A stretch of DNA of 64,000 nt, taken from the NCBI GenBank assembly GCA_937958045.1, contig CALFXL010000044.1, positions 50,507-114,506 of the forward strand, read 5' to 3'. Each line of letters starts with the position of its first letter. Position 1 is the first letter of the stretch. Below, in pieces: positions 18,281 through 26,564 of the stretch. Position numbers and translations under genes: made by a program. The notes beneath the pieces were generated by a model. The model did no database searches. It was not told where the DNA came from and saw nothing but the letters and a program-made list of their open reading frames with translations. The DNA is from an uncultured Opitutaceae bacterium (GTDB lineage: Bacteria; Verrucomicrobiota; Verrucomicrobiia; Opitutales; Opitutaceae).

Positions 18281-19003
18281 ATGAAAAAAATTCTTGGTAC
18301 CTTCGCCGGCCTCGGCTCCTTGCTTTTGCTGGCCTCTACAGCGAGCGCGCAAATTGTTATCCGTCAGTTTGATGTCTATGGAACAAATAGTGTGGTAGAA
18401 GAGCGTCCGTTTACACGTGTGCTGGTGACAGCCGATGTGGATGCCAACACTTACACGATTAACTTTTCGAACACGTTTGTTGGCACCGGCGGCTACGTGG
18501 GCACGATCACGTCTTTTGGGTTCAACACCCCATTCACCAACGCCCAGCTCGGCACCAACGGCTCAAATGTGAGCTTCACCTCCACCAAGCCGGTCGGCGG
18601 TCAGCCTAACTGGCACATCTTCGAGCCCTACGGCTTGAGCCAGGGGGGCGGCATTTTCGCCCAAGAAATCGGTGTGGGCGTCGGCAATGTTCCCGAGGGC
18701 GGCAATCCGGGAAATGGCATTCACTTCGGTGAAACCGCGACCTTCGTCTTCACGTTCCCGGACTTCAGTTCGGCTGACGGATTCTTCGATTCGCTGACTG
18801 ATTTCACCGTGCGCTGGCAGCAAGTCGGCTCGGTCAATGTCGCCGAGGGCCAACGCGGTGGCAGCGACTTCGGTGGCGCCAACGATTCGCCGATCCCCTC
18901 GCCCGCTCCCGTACCGACGCCTGTTCCTGAGCCGTCGACCTACGGCATCATCGCTGCGCTCGCGCTGCTTGGCTTCGCCGCAAAACGCCGCTTTTTCAAA
19001 TAA
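18281..19003 (+). CDS. PEP-CTERM sorting-domain protein
   Basis: A 240-residue exported protein. It has a signal peptide (MKKILGTFAGLGSLLLLAS, cut near ASA), a Gly/Asn/Thr-rich beta-type body, a proline-rich spacer, and the PEP-CTERM tail: VPEPSTYG, a hydrophobic helix IIAALALLGFAA, and basic KRRFFK. Such tails are cut and processed by an exosortase, usually in species that make exopolysaccharide; the body has no recognised enzymatic domain. The ATG at 18281 is preferred to a TTG 21 bases upstream because it gives a normal signal peptide. A strong terminator follows. Confidence 0.88.
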   Translation: MKKILGTFAGLGSLLLLASTASAQIVIRQFDVYGTNSVVEERPFTRVLVTADVDANTYTINFSNTFVGTGGYVGTITSFGFNTPFTNAQLGTNGSNVSFTSTKPVGGQPNWHIFEPYGLSQGGGIFAQEIGVGVGNVPEGGNPGNGIHFGETATFVFTFPDFSSADGFFDSLTDFTVRWQQVGSVNVAEGQRGGSDFGGANDSPIPSPAPVPTPVPEPSTYGIIAALALLGFAAKRRFFK

Positions 19004-19058
19004 GCGACCCACGCGTCGCGTTACCTGACAACGCTCGAGACACTCGAGCAAAACCAAT

Positions 19059-19096
19059 AAAGTCCGCCGGAGTTTTCCTGCGGACTTTTTATTTTT
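19059..19096 (+). terminator. Rho-independent terminator after the PEP-CTERM gene
   Basis: AAAGTCCGC (19059-19067) pairs perfectly with GCGGACTTT (19080-19088) across a 12-base loop, followed by a T-rich run to 19096. Just upstream, GCTCGAG (19033-19039) and CTCGAGC (19043-19049) form a second perfect stem with a 3-base loop, of unknown role. Confidence 0.9.
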
Positions 19097-19255
19097 CGAA
19101 AACATCGCGGGCTCGACGTTGCGGGCGCGCGCGTTTCTCGTCCTCGCCGCGGAACGCATTTCTCCATCCTCGGTCGCACCACGCGTTTCTTTTCCCCAAA
19201 ACCGACGTATCCCCAAACGCGGCGCGTTGTCGTCCAACGTTCATCCGATTGCTCC

Positions 19256-19666
19256 ATGGAAAATTCACAGCCTTTCATGTTCATCTTCCGCGATCTCACG
19301 CCTGAGCGATATGGCGAGTTGAGCGCCGAGCAGCGCCGTCAACTCCTCGATCGCTGGAACGACTGGTATGAGGGCTTGGTGAACTCAGGCCGCGCACAAC
19401 ACGGCGCGCCGCTCGAATCCGCGGGCAAAGTGCTTTCCGGCGTCCGCGGCGAAAAGGTCACCGATGGTCCATTCGCGGAAGCCACCGAGGGCGTGGCCGG
19501 TTATTTTTTCCTGACCGTGGCCGACATGGAGGAAGCGACGGAGATCGCGCGCCGCTGCCCGAATCTTCCCTACGGCATGTCGATCGAGATTCGTCCTGTA
19601 GCGGGCGCGTGTCACCTCGCGCGGTCGATCGGTCGCACCACCATGCGTGCGGTCGACGCCTCGTGA
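19256..19666 (+). CDS. DGPF/YCII-domain protein 1
   Basis: A 136-residue protein of the YCII-related (DGPF) family, with VTDGPFAEATEGVAGYFF and a C-terminal YGMSIEIRP strand. Such small ferredoxin-like fold proteins are typical neighbours of ECF42-type sigma factors, one of which starts at 20931. This copy is separated from the other two by the minus-strand YkgJ-type gene. Its molecular role is unknown; some relatives have been suggested to be enzymes. Confidence 0.85.
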   Translation: MENSQPFMFIFRDLTPERYGELSAEQRRQLLDRWNDWYEGLVNSGRAQHGAPLESAGKVLSGVRGEKVTDGPFAEATEGVAGYFFLTVADMEEATEIARRCPNLPYGMSIEIRPVAGACHLARSIGRTTMRAVDAS

Positions 19667-19682
19667 GCGTTGTTCAACCGCA

Positions 19683-20132
19683 TCAATCGCGCGCAATCAC
19701 GCGATCGCTTTTGCTCGCGATTTCCCCCGCGCATTCGGGCGAACCTCGCTCCAAATCGCGACAGACCTGAGGACGTCGCTCATAAATACTGCAGCAAAAA
19801 TCCTCCGCGCTGCCGACCGTTCGGATTTGTAGCGCCGCGCAATGCCCGGCATTCATCCGCATGTACGCGCGATTGCCGATAAAGTGCGCCACTTGATCAC
19901 GATCCTCGCCCAATCGCTCCCAATCGGTCCCCGTGACGCGCACGTAAGTCTCCAATCGAGAGAAACAACACACTCCACAACAACGGCAGTCGGCAGGTGT
20001 TTTCACAAAGGTGATTTTGCGCTGAAACTGCCCGTCCGCCTTCCTCCGAGCAAATCGATTATCGCGCCGATCTTTTCCGGGAAAAACACGCCGTATGTCG
20101 TTTGGCACCTCCGTCGTTCGACTTAGAGGCAT
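19683..20132 (-). CDS. YkgJ-type cysteine-cluster protein
   Basis: A 149-residue protein with the YkgJ/CxxCxxCC metal-binding pattern: ADCRCCGVCCFS near residue 55, then HCAAL, FCCSIYERRPQVCRDLERGS and PEC. The family is thought to bind zinc or iron-sulphur; no reaction is established. The ATG at 20132 is chosen because GGAGGGGG lies 5 bases before it. This start overlaps the 5' region of the divergent DGPF gene, so the two promoters or leaders must overlap. Confidence 0.8.
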   Translation of the reverse strand: MPLSRTTEVPNDIRRVFPGKDRRDNRFARRKADGQFQRKITFVKTPADCRCCGVCCFSRLETYVRVTGTDWERLGEDRDQVAHFIGNRAYMRMNAGHCAALQIRTVGSAEDFCCSIYERRPQVCRDLERGSPECAGEIASKSDRVIARD

Positions 20133-20151
20133 GACAACCCCCTCCATGCCT

Positions 20152-20517
20152 ATGCAATATCTCCTCTTGATCTACTGGGACGACAGCCTCTGGGCGCGCA
20201 TCCCGACTTCTGATCGCAATCGCATTCACCAAGCGTGCGGCGCCTGGCACGAAGAACTTGTTCAAACCAACCGCAGCCGTGGCGCCATGGGACTACAACC
20301 CGCGGCCACCGCCACGACACTCCGTGAGGAATCTGGACGACTCGCCGTCACCGACGGCCCGTTCGCCGAAACACGCGAAGTGCTCGGTGGCTTCGAGATC
20401 ATCGAGTGCCAGCACCTCGACGAAGCGATCGCCATCGCGAAAAAATTCCCCGGACTGCGCGACGGCTGCACGGTGGAGATTCGACCGACTGTGGCCGGCA
20501 ACGCTTGTCAGGACTAA
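20152..20517 (+). CDS. DGPF/YCII-domain protein 2
   Basis: A 121-residue protein opening MQYLLLIYWDD and carrying VTDGPFAETREVLGGFEIIE and a final GCTVEIRP strand, the family core. ATGs at 20131 and 20146 are alternatives; 20152 is used because the first strand begins directly there and the other two lie in the overlap with the divergent YkgJ-type gene. It is followed after 42 bases by a closely similar third copy. Confidence 0.85.
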   Translation: MQYLLLIYWDDSLWARIPTSDRNRIHQACGAWHEELVQTNRSRGAMGLQPAATATTLREESGRLAVTDGPFAETREVLGGFEIIECQHLDEAIAIAKKFPGLRDGCTVEIRPTVAGNACQD

Positions 20518-20559
20518 ACCGCCCAAGCGTATTCACGAAACAACTACATTTTCGCCGTC

Positions 20560-20934
20560 ATGAAATTCGTGCTTCTGGTGAACGAATCCGCCGACTGGCC
20601 ATCGTTATCCGCGCAGCAGCGCGCCGAAATCGCGCAAGCCTGCGACCGCTGGCATCATGATCTTCAAAAACGCGGCATCGGTTTCGCCGGCATCGGGCTG
20701 CATCCGCCCGCCGAGTCGTTTTGCGTGCGCAAGTCCAATGGACGTCCACTCATCACCGACGGTCCGTTCGCCGAAACGCACGAAGTGCTCGGTGGTTTCG
20801 AACTCATCGAATGCGCCGATCGGGCCGAAGCGGAATCAATCGCAGCGACGTTTCCCGCGTTGGACGTCGGTTTTACGCTCGAGATCCGCCGCGTCTTGGC
20901 CGGCGACGATCTTCGTCAACACCTCGGCATGTGA
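20560..20934 (+). CDS. DGPF/YCII-domain protein 3
   Basis: A 124-residue protein opening MKFVLLVNESADWP, with ITDGPFAETHEVLGGFELIE and a VGFTLEIRRV end. It resembles the preceding copy closely enough to suggest tandem duplication. Its last codon and stop overlap the GTG start of the sigma factor gene by 4 bases (GTGA), which ties its translation to the sigma factor and supports a shared function. Confidence 0.9.
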   Translation: MKFVLLVNESADWPSLSAQQRAEIAQACDRWHHDLQKRGIGFAGIGLHPPAESFCVRKSNGRPLITDGPFAETHEVLGGFELIECADRAEAESIAATFPALDVGFTLEIRRVLAGDDLRQHLGM

Positions 20935-22124
20935 GTATCGAAGAACTGCATCGCCAGCACTACGGACGCATCCTCGCGAGCCTCATTCGCACGGTGCGCG
21001 ACATCTCCCTGGCGGAGGATTGTCTGCAGGAAGCGTTCGCGCTGGCGATCAAACGTTGGCCTGTCGAAGGCACGCCGGCAAATCCCGCCGGCTGGTTGAT
21101 GACAACGGCTCGCCATAAAGCCATCGATCACATCCGCCACCGCACGATGGCGGATGCCAAACATCAAGACATGGTCGCACTCTCCTCACCTGCCGCCTCT
21201 ACGCCCGAGCCCGTGGATACGTTGCGCCTGATTTTCACCTGCTGTCATCCCGCCATCGCCTTGGAAAACCGCATCGCGCTCACGTTGCGTACCGTGTGCG
21301 GGCTGTCCGTCGAGGAAATCGCCCGCGCATTCCTCGTGCCTCCCGCCACGCTCAGCCAGCGTCTCGTGCGTGCGAAAACGAAGATCAAACTCGCCGGCAT
21401 TCCCTACGAAGTGCCGGCCGACGACGAGCTCGCCGAGCGGCTCTCCGCTGCGCTGCATGTGATTTATCTGGTCTTCAACGAAGGTTATTCCTCCACCGTC
21501 GGCGCACAGCTTACGCGCGCCGATCTCAGCGCCGAAGCGATCCGTCTTTGCCGACAACTGCGCGAACTCCTGCCGGACGAGCGCGAAGTGGCCGGCTTGC
21601 TCGCGCTGATGTTGCTCAACGACTCTCGTCGTAGTGCTCGTATGGATACGGATGGCAACCTCGTGTTGTTGGAGCACCAAGATCGCTCGCGTTGGGACCG
21701 CGCGCTGATTTCAGAAGGGACGCAGCTCGTGCCGTTCTCGATGGGCGGCGGGCCTGGTCCGTATGCAATTCAAGCCGCGATCGCTGCGCTGCACTGCAAC
21801 GCGCCGACGAGCGAGCAAACCGATTGGCCGCAGATCGCTGCGCTCTACACTATTCTCGGACGACAAATTCCATCGCCCGTGATCGAACTGAATCGCGCCG
21901 TTGCGGTTGCCATGGCCGAAGGACCTGCGGTTGGTCTCGAGTTGATCGAAAAAATTTCCCTGCCCGGTTATCACCGACTGCCCGCCACAAAAGCGGATTT
22001 ACTTCGCCGGCTTGGGCGAAATCGCGAAGCGATCGCTGCCTATCGCGAGGCCCTTTCGCTTGTTAGCAACGAAATCGAGCGCCGCTTCCTCGAACAACGT
22101 CTTGCGGAGCTCCAGAGGAGCTGA
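20931..22124 (+). CDS. ECF sigma factor of ECF42 type with C-terminal extension
   Basis: A 397-residue protein starting at GTG 20931. Region 2 lies at about residues 5-70 (LAEDCLQEAFALAIKRWP, GWLMTTARHKAIDHIRH), and region 4 at about 105-160 (LRTVCGLSVEEIARAFLV, LSQRLVRAKTKI). Beyond that come about 230 residues including HVIYLVFNEGYSSTVG and helical repeats, the long C-terminal extension seen in ECF42 sigma factors. These lack a classical membrane anti-sigma factor and are linked to DGPF proteins, as here. The target promoters cannot be read from the window. Confidence 0.88.
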   Translation: MSIEELHRQHYGRILASLIRTVRDISLAEDCLQEAFALAIKRWPVEGTPANPAGWLMTTARHKAIDHIRHRTMADAKHQDMVALSSPAASTPEPVDTLRLIFTCCHPAIALENRIALTLRTVCGLSVEEIARAFLVPPATLSQRLVRAKTKIKLAGIPYEVPADDELAERLSAALHVIYLVFNEGYSSTVGAQLTRADLSAEAIRLCRQLRELLPDEREVAGLLALMLLNDSRRSARMDTDGNLVLLEHQDRSRWDRALISEGTQLVPFSMGGGPGPYAIQAAIAALHCNAPTSEQTDWPQIAALYTILGRQIPSPVIELNRAVAVAMAEGPAVGLELIEKISLPGYHRLPATKADLLRRLGRNREAIAAYREALSLVSNEIERRFLEQRLAELQRS

Positions 22125-22134
22125 AGGCTTTTTT
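22108..22134 (+). terminator. Possible terminator overlapping the sigma factor stop
   Basis: AGCTCC (22108-22113) pairs with GGAGCT (22117-22122) across a 3-base loop; a T-run begins 6 bases later (22129-22134). The stem is short and its distance from the T-run is greater than usual, so the call is tentative. Confidence 0.35.
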
Positions 22135-22273
22135 GTTTCTTTTGAAGCGTTCAAGTCCGCTGTGGGGACTGTGGTTCGTTGGATCAATGTCCGCTGCCTC
22201 CTGACATACTGTCGTCCCAGGACGCGCGTACACTCGTCTCCCTTTTGCCTCAGCGCTTCGGCGTTTTGCTTCC

Positions 22274-23707
22274 ATGTCATCCATTCCCACTCTCTCATCT
22301 CCGTCGGAACAACCGCCCGCGCCACAATCGTTTTGGCGCAGCGTTCGGCAGTCCTTGAAAGGCGAAGCGGTTGATTTCACGTCGCTCAGTCTGAAGCGCG
22401 CCGTGCTGCTGCTCGCTGTGCCCATGGTGCTGGAGATGATCATGGAGTCACTTTTCGCGGTCGTGGACGTGTTCTGGGTCTCGCGACTTGGGCATCAAGC
22501 CATCGCCATCGTCGGGCTCACCGAAACCGTGATGTCTCTCATCTATGCGGTGGCGATGGGGATTTCTTTTGCCGCGACTGCGATCGTGGCGCGCCGAATC
22601 GGGGAGAAAAATCCCGCGGCCGCGGCACACGCCGCCGGACAAATCGTCATGCTCGGCGTGACGCTCTCCGCCGCGATGGGCATCGCGCTCGCGTATTTCA
22701 CGCCGCAGATACTGCGCTTGATGGGCGCGAGCGACGACATGATCGCGGAGGGCGTGCCTTTCATGCGGTTGATGATGGGCGGCAACATCACCGTCTTCAT
22801 GATCTTTCTGATCAATGCCATCTTTCGCGGTGCGGGTGATGCCGTCATCGCGATGCGCACGCTCTGGTTGGCGAATGGCCTGAACATCATCCTCGATCCG
22901 TGCTTCATTTTTGGCTGGGGACCGTTTCCAGAAATGGGAGTCACTGGCGCCGCCGTCGCAACCAACATCGGACGTAGCGTCGGCGTGGTGTATCAACTGT
23001 GGCATCTCACCGTGCGCGCCGGTCATGTACGCCTGCGCATTCCCGATCTGCGTCCGCAGCGATCGATGTTGATCACCATCCTGAAAACGTCGGGCAATGG
23101 CATCGCGCAGATGTTCATCGCGACAACGAGCTGGATCGGACTTTTTAAGATTCTCGCGTTGTTTGGCAGTCCCGTGCTCGCCGGTTACACGATCGCGCTG
23201 CGTGTCGTGATCTTCGCGCTAATGCCTGCGTGGGGTCTCGCGAATGCGGGTGCGACCTTGGTTGGTCAGAATCTCGGCGCGGGAAAACCGGAGCGCGCGG
23301 AAGCCGCGGTGCGCATCGCCGTCCGGTACAATGTGGCCGTGCTCGGCGCGGTCGGTCTTCTGTTCGTTGTTTTCTGCCGTGTGATCATCGGATGGTTCAC
23401 GACCGATCCAGAAGTGTTTCACGAAGGCGTGCGTGCGTTGTGGATCATCGGGCTCGCGTTTCCGCTCTACGCCGCGGGGATGTGTTTTGAAGCGACCTTC
23501 AATGGTTCGGGCGATACGTGGACGCCGACACGTCTCAACTTCTTCTGCTTCTGGGTTGGTCAGATTCCCTTCGCGTGGTTGCTCGCGGTGCCCCTCAAGC
23601 TCGGATCGACGGGCGTGTATATCGCCGTGCCCGTCGCATACACGGCGCTGACCTTGTGGAGCATGCTCTTATTCCGACGCGGCGCTTGGAAGCTGAAGAA
23701 GATCTAA
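22274..23707 (+). CDS. MATE family efflux transporter 1
   Basis: A 477-residue polytopic membrane protein with about 12 hydrophobic segments in two related halves. After a 40-residue polar N-terminus comes the MATE opening (RAVLLLAVPMVLEMIMESLF, then VDVFWVSRLGHQAIAIVGL). FRGAGDAVIAMRTLWLANGL and ATFNGSGDTWTPTRLN are the paired GxGD loops typical of the family. Such proteins export cationic compounds in exchange for H+ or Na+ across the inner membrane. No regulator gene adjoins it. A second MATE gene lies at 32299-33678. Confidence 0.92.
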   Translation: MSSIPTLSSPSEQPPAPQSFWRSVRQSLKGEAVDFTSLSLKRAVLLLAVPMVLEMIMESLFAVVDVFWVSRLGHQAIAIVGLTETVMSLIYAVAMGISFAATAIVARRIGEKNPAAAAHAAGQIVMLGVTLSAAMGIALAYFTPQILRLMGASDDMIAEGVPFMRLMMGGNITVFMIFLINAIFRGAGDAVIAMRTLWLANGLNIILDPCFIFGWGPFPEMGVTGAAVATNIGRSVGVVYQLWHLTVRAGHVRLRIPDLRPQRSMLITILKTSGNGIAQMFIATTSWIGLFKILALFGSPVLAGYTIALRVVIFALMPAWGLANAGATLVGQNLGAGKPERAEAAVRIAVRYNVAVLGAVGLLFVVFCRVIIGWFTTDPEVFHEGVRALWIIGLAFPLYAAGMCFEATFNGSGDTWTPTRLNFFCFWVGQIPFAWLLAVPLKLGSTGVYIAVPVAYTALTLWSMLLFRRGAWKLKKI

Positions 23708-23751
23708 GCGACGCGCGCACGCACATCTCCGCGCGTGTAGTTGGTTTCCCA

Positions 23752-25182
23752 CTACACCGCCTGGCCGGCGGCCTGCGCGAAACGGCTGATAATACCGTCG
23801 AACGAGCCGTTGGTGAAAAACACCACCACGCGCGGTGCTACAGCATCGGGCTTAAGCGTCGCGTCGGTCAGCGCATCGAACAGCGCCGCATTGCTCGCGA
23901 ATGCACGCGCTTCCACGCCTTGCACCTCGAGTTGTTGGGCGACGGCTTCGCTATCGAAGCGTTCCGACGCGGCGAGTTTATCGGCGCGATTCACCGCGCC
24001 CAGATAGACCTCGTCGGCATGTGACAGCGCGCGTGTGAAGCCCGCCTGCAGCGTTTTGGTGCGCGCGGTGTTGCTGCGGGGTTCAAACACCGCGATGAGA
24101 CGCGCCCCTTTGAAACGCGCGCGGAAGGAACGCAGCGTTTCTGCAAGCGCGGTCGGATGGTGACCGAAGTCTTCCAGCACCGTCAGCGTCGGCGTCGACA
24201 CGAGCGTTTCTTGACGTCGTTTCACACCGCGGAAACGCGCGAGTGCATCGAGCGAGAGTTGCGTGGGATTGTCGGGGAAAATCGCCAGCGCTGCCGCCGT
24301 CGCGGCCATCGCGGCATTGCGTGCGTTGTAGAGCCCGGGCGTGGGCCAGTGGATGTCGGCCCAGACCGTTTGCTTCCAGAAAAGCGTGAAGGCCACGCCG
24401 CCCGCATCTTCCACAAAGGCGCTGATGCGCACGTCGTTGTTTTCGCCGGTGCCGACACGCACCACGCGCGTCCATGGCAGCGGTCCGAGCGCGCGCAGAT
24501 TTTCGTCGTCGCCATTCAAGACGATCCAGCCGTTGCGCGGCACGATGCGCGTGAAGTGACTGAACGTGCGCTGCACGTCGGCGAGATCGCGAAAGATGTC
24601 GGCGTGATCGAACTCGAGATTATTGAGCACCGCTACATGCGGCGCGTAGTGGATGAACTTGCTGCGCTTGTCGAAAAACGCGCTATCGTATTCGTCGCCT
24701 TCGATCACGAATGGATCGCCCGCCGCGCCAAGGTGATTTCCCACCGGGGGATCCTGCGGCACACCGCCAATGAGAAAACCAGGATCGCGTCCATTCTCGC
24801 GCAGCAAAAACGCCGTGAGCGCGGTCGTCGTGGTTTTCCCATGCGTGCCGGCGATCACGATGTTTTTGCGATGACGCAGTACGGAATCGTGCAGCAGCGC
24901 AGGCAGCGAGGTGAAAGGAATCGCCCGCGTATCGAGCAACCACTCGACCTCGACATTACCACGCGAAAGCGCGTTGCCGATCACGACGAGATCGGGCGAG
25001 AGTTTTTCCAGGCGTGCCGCATCATAGCCTTCGTGTACGGCGATGCCGGCATTCGCGAGCACGGTGCTCATGGGCGGATACACGCCGGTGTCGGCGCCTA
25101 GCACCTCGTGACCCGCGGCACGGGCCAGCAGCGCTGCGTTGCCCATGGCGGTGCCGCAAATTCCCAGAAAATAAATTTTCAT
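23752..25182 (-). CDS. mpl: UDP-N-acetylmuramate:tripeptide ligase
   Basis: A 476-residue Mur-ligase family enzyme that attaches the recycled tripeptide L-Ala-gamma-D-Glu-meso-DAP to UDP-MurNAc, saving wall material. The N-terminus MKIYFLGICGTAMGNAALLA is the Mpl variant of the MurC start; the ATP loop is AGTHGKTTTTALTAF at about 113-127, followed by NLEFDHADIFRDL (about 192) and EDFGHHPTALAETLRSFR. It converges on the MATE gene. Alternative would be MurC, but ICGTAMG and GHHPTA favour Mpl. Confidence 0.9.
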   Translation of the reverse strand: MKIYFLGICGTAMGNAALLARAAGHEVLGADTGVYPPMSTVLANAGIAVHEGYDAARLEKLSPDLVVIGNALSRGNVEVEWLLDTRAIPFTSLPALLHDSVLRHRKNIVIAGTHGKTTTTALTAFLLRENGRDPGFLIGGVPQDPPVGNHLGAAGDPFVIEGDEYDSAFFDKRSKFIHYAPHVAVLNNLEFDHADIFRDLADVQRTFSHFTRIVPRNGWIVLNGDDENLRALGPLPWTRVVRVGTGENNDVRISAFVEDAGGVAFTLFWKQTVWADIHWPTPGLYNARNAAMAATAAALAIFPDNPTQLSLDALARFRGVKRRQETLVSTPTLTVLEDFGHHPTALAETLRSFRARFKGARLIAVFEPRSNTARTKTLQAGFTRALSHADEVYLGAVNRADKLAASERFDSEAVAQQLEVQGVEARAFASNAALFDALTDATLKPDAVAPRVVVFFTNGSFDGIISRFAQAAGQAV

Positions 25183-25395
25183 ACGTTCGAATGGCGCGGC
25201 TTAGAATCGGCACCAAACGCGTATCCAACAAGCGAATATCCATCACATTCACGCGCGGCGCGGGCAGGTATTTCGAATCCTCACTCAACGTGAAATCCGC
25301 CGTCCCGCCTTTTGCTGCAATGTGCAGCAGCGCTCGGAAAAGAGCCTTTGCGAAATGCAGTCAATCGGCGTGCATGTTTCGTCACGGGTAAACAC

Positions 25396-25408
25396 AAACA
25401 ATTTGTTT
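25396..25408. promoter_or_regulatory. Perfect palindrome AAACAA-T-TTGTTT
   Basis: A 13-base perfect inverted repeat with a single central base in an AT-rich pocket of GC-rich DNA, about 30 bases upstream of the sigma-54-like site. The placement fits an operator or activator site for the cluster starting at 25547, but no specific regulator can be named. Confidence 0.3.
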
Positions 25409-25437
25409 TTAGTCACTTATAAGCAGGTAGCCTGTGC

Positions 25438-25452
25438 TGGCACAATCGCTGC
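25438..25452 (+). promoter_or_regulatory. Sigma-54-like promoter
   Basis: TGGCAC, five bases, then CTGC: the GG and GC doublets are 12 bases apart as in -24/-12 promoters, and only the first T of TTGC differs. It lies 95 bases before the DUF3185 gene. A match this good is not rare by chance in 64 kb on two strands, so position is the main support. Confidence 0.3.
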
Positions 25453-25546
25453 GAAGGAAGCGTTTAGTTGCCAGCTGATCGATCGAGGCGCCCGCGGCCT
25501 CGTCTAACTAAATAAACACACACTCCAAACTCATCCCTCCATCATC

Positions 25547-25747
25547 ATGCCAAGACCTATCGCCATCGCTATGCTCGTCGTCGGAGTCATCCTGCTCGTA
25601 TGGGGCATCAATGCCTCCAACTCCGCCGGTTCTGAAATTTCCGAAGCCGTCACCGGCTCGCCGTCCGACAAAAGCATGTGGCTCATCGCGCTCGGTGCGC
25701 TCGGTGCCATTGCTGGCGCTTTCAGTCTCTTTCGTCGTCGGGCCTAA
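25547..25747 (+). CDS. DUF3185 family small membrane protein
   Basis: A 66-residue protein with two hydrophobic segments (IAIAMLVVGVILLVWGI at about 5-21, MWLIALGALGAIAGAFSLF at about 44-62) and a polar loop containing EISEAVTGSPSDK, then a terminal FRRRA. It matches the DUF3185 pattern. It is the first gene of a four-gene cluster of small envelope proteins, like those found with YqjD/ElaB in many Gram-negative bacteria and often induced by stress. Function unknown. Confidence 0.8.
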   Translation: MPRPIAIAMLVVGVILLVWGINASNSAGSEISEAVTGSPSDKSMWLIALGALGAIAGAFSLFRRRA

Positions 25748-25795
25748 ACCCAGACGGCGCCCGCCAATCACCTCTCAACCTTCATCACACCTATC

Positions 25796-26092
25796 ATGAG
25801 TGCCAATACTTCCCAAAAAACCATCGACGATCTCAAGAGCCTCATCCAAGACGCAGAAGAGGCCTTGGCGAACGCCGGTGATCTCGCCGAAGACAAAGTC
25901 TCCGCCCTTCGCGAACGCCTCCGCGGCGCGCTTGAGAAAGGTAACGACGTTTATCAACGCGCGCGCGAATGCGCCCGTGAGAAGATCGACGAAGCCGACC
26001 TCTATGTGCGCTCGCATCCTTATCAATCGATCGGCACCGCCATCGCCGTCGGCGCCATTCTCGGACTGCTCATCGGCCGTCGGCTGCCTTAA
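25796..26092 (+). CDS. YqjD/ElaB-like (DUF883) tail-anchored protein
   Basis: A 98-residue protein with a long amphipathic helix (DDLKSLIQDAEEALANAG onward), the signature RSHPYQSIGTAIAVGAILG near residue 75, and a C-terminal membrane helix ending GRRLP. In E. coli YqjD, ElaB and YgaM, such proteins sit in the inner membrane by the C-terminal helix, and YqjD and ElaB associate with ribosomes in stationary phase. Second gene of the cluster. Confidence 0.88.
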   Translation: MSANTSQKTIDDLKSLIQDAEEALANAGDLAEDKVSALRERLRGALEKGNDVYQRARECAREKIDEADLYVRSHPYQSIGTAIAVGAILGLLIGRRLP

Positions 26093-26111
26093 AATCAGCT
26101 CTGATTAAACG

Positions 26112-26564
26112 ATGAGCGATACCACGGACACTCGTCCCAAGCCTCTCTCGCTCCTGGAGCGATTGCGCGCAACAGGTTCTCTATTCCTGCGTGCCTGCGA
26201 ACACCGCGCCGAATTGGCCGCGCTGGAGATGGGAGAAGCGAAGGACGAGGCCGTGGGTCTCGTTATTCTCAGCGTCGTTGGCAGCGTGGCGGCTTTGATG
26301 AGCGGTTTTGCGCTTAACCTGCTCGTCGCCGCGATCTGGTGGGATTCGCCCTCGCGCGTTCTCGCCGTAAGCCTCGCGCTCGCGATTCAAGTGCTCATTG
26401 CGGTGATCGCCGTAGTGGTGTGCACAACCCGCCTCAAGCGCTGGCGGCCTTTTAGCGCTACGAGTCAGCAGTTGAAGAAAGATTCCCAATGCCTGAACGA
26501 ACTGTTTCGTCACCCACCGCCCCGTTCGACCGCATCGGCCGGGACGCGCGCAAACGGTATTTAG
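26112..26564 (+). CDS. YqjE/phage-holin-III-like membrane protein
   Basis: A 150-residue protein: an N-terminal amphipathic stretch (LLERLRATGSLFLRACEHRA), two membrane segments (about 52-76 and 83-104), and a basic tail. Length and order after the DUF883 gene match YqjE. Its last 25 codons overlap the next gene in another frame; the tail read there is Pro/Ser/Ala-rich and unlike the family core, so the overlap probably shapes it. Confidence 0.8.
   Translation: MSDTTDTRPKPLSLLERLRATGSLFLRACEHRAELAALEMGEAKDEAVGLVILSVVGSVAALMSGFALNLLVAAIWWDSPSRVLAVSLALAIQVLIAVIAVVVCTTRLKRWRPFSATSQQLKKDSQCLNELFRHPPPRSTASAGTRANGI

Larger units (their letters stand above)
25183..25546. other. 364-base intergenic region upstream of the DUF3185 cluster
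   Basis: No convincing gene lies here; short open frames have no coding character. The right half turns AT-rich, unlike its surroundings, and holds a perfect 13-base palindrome and a sigma-54-like promoter (listed separately). The left part must also contain the mpl promoter. Confidence 0.5.

Noticed and set aside
22125..22273. A riboswitch before the first MATE gene
   Set aside because: I looked for a guanidine-type conserved core and saw none; the gap holds only a weak terminator and a T-rich run.
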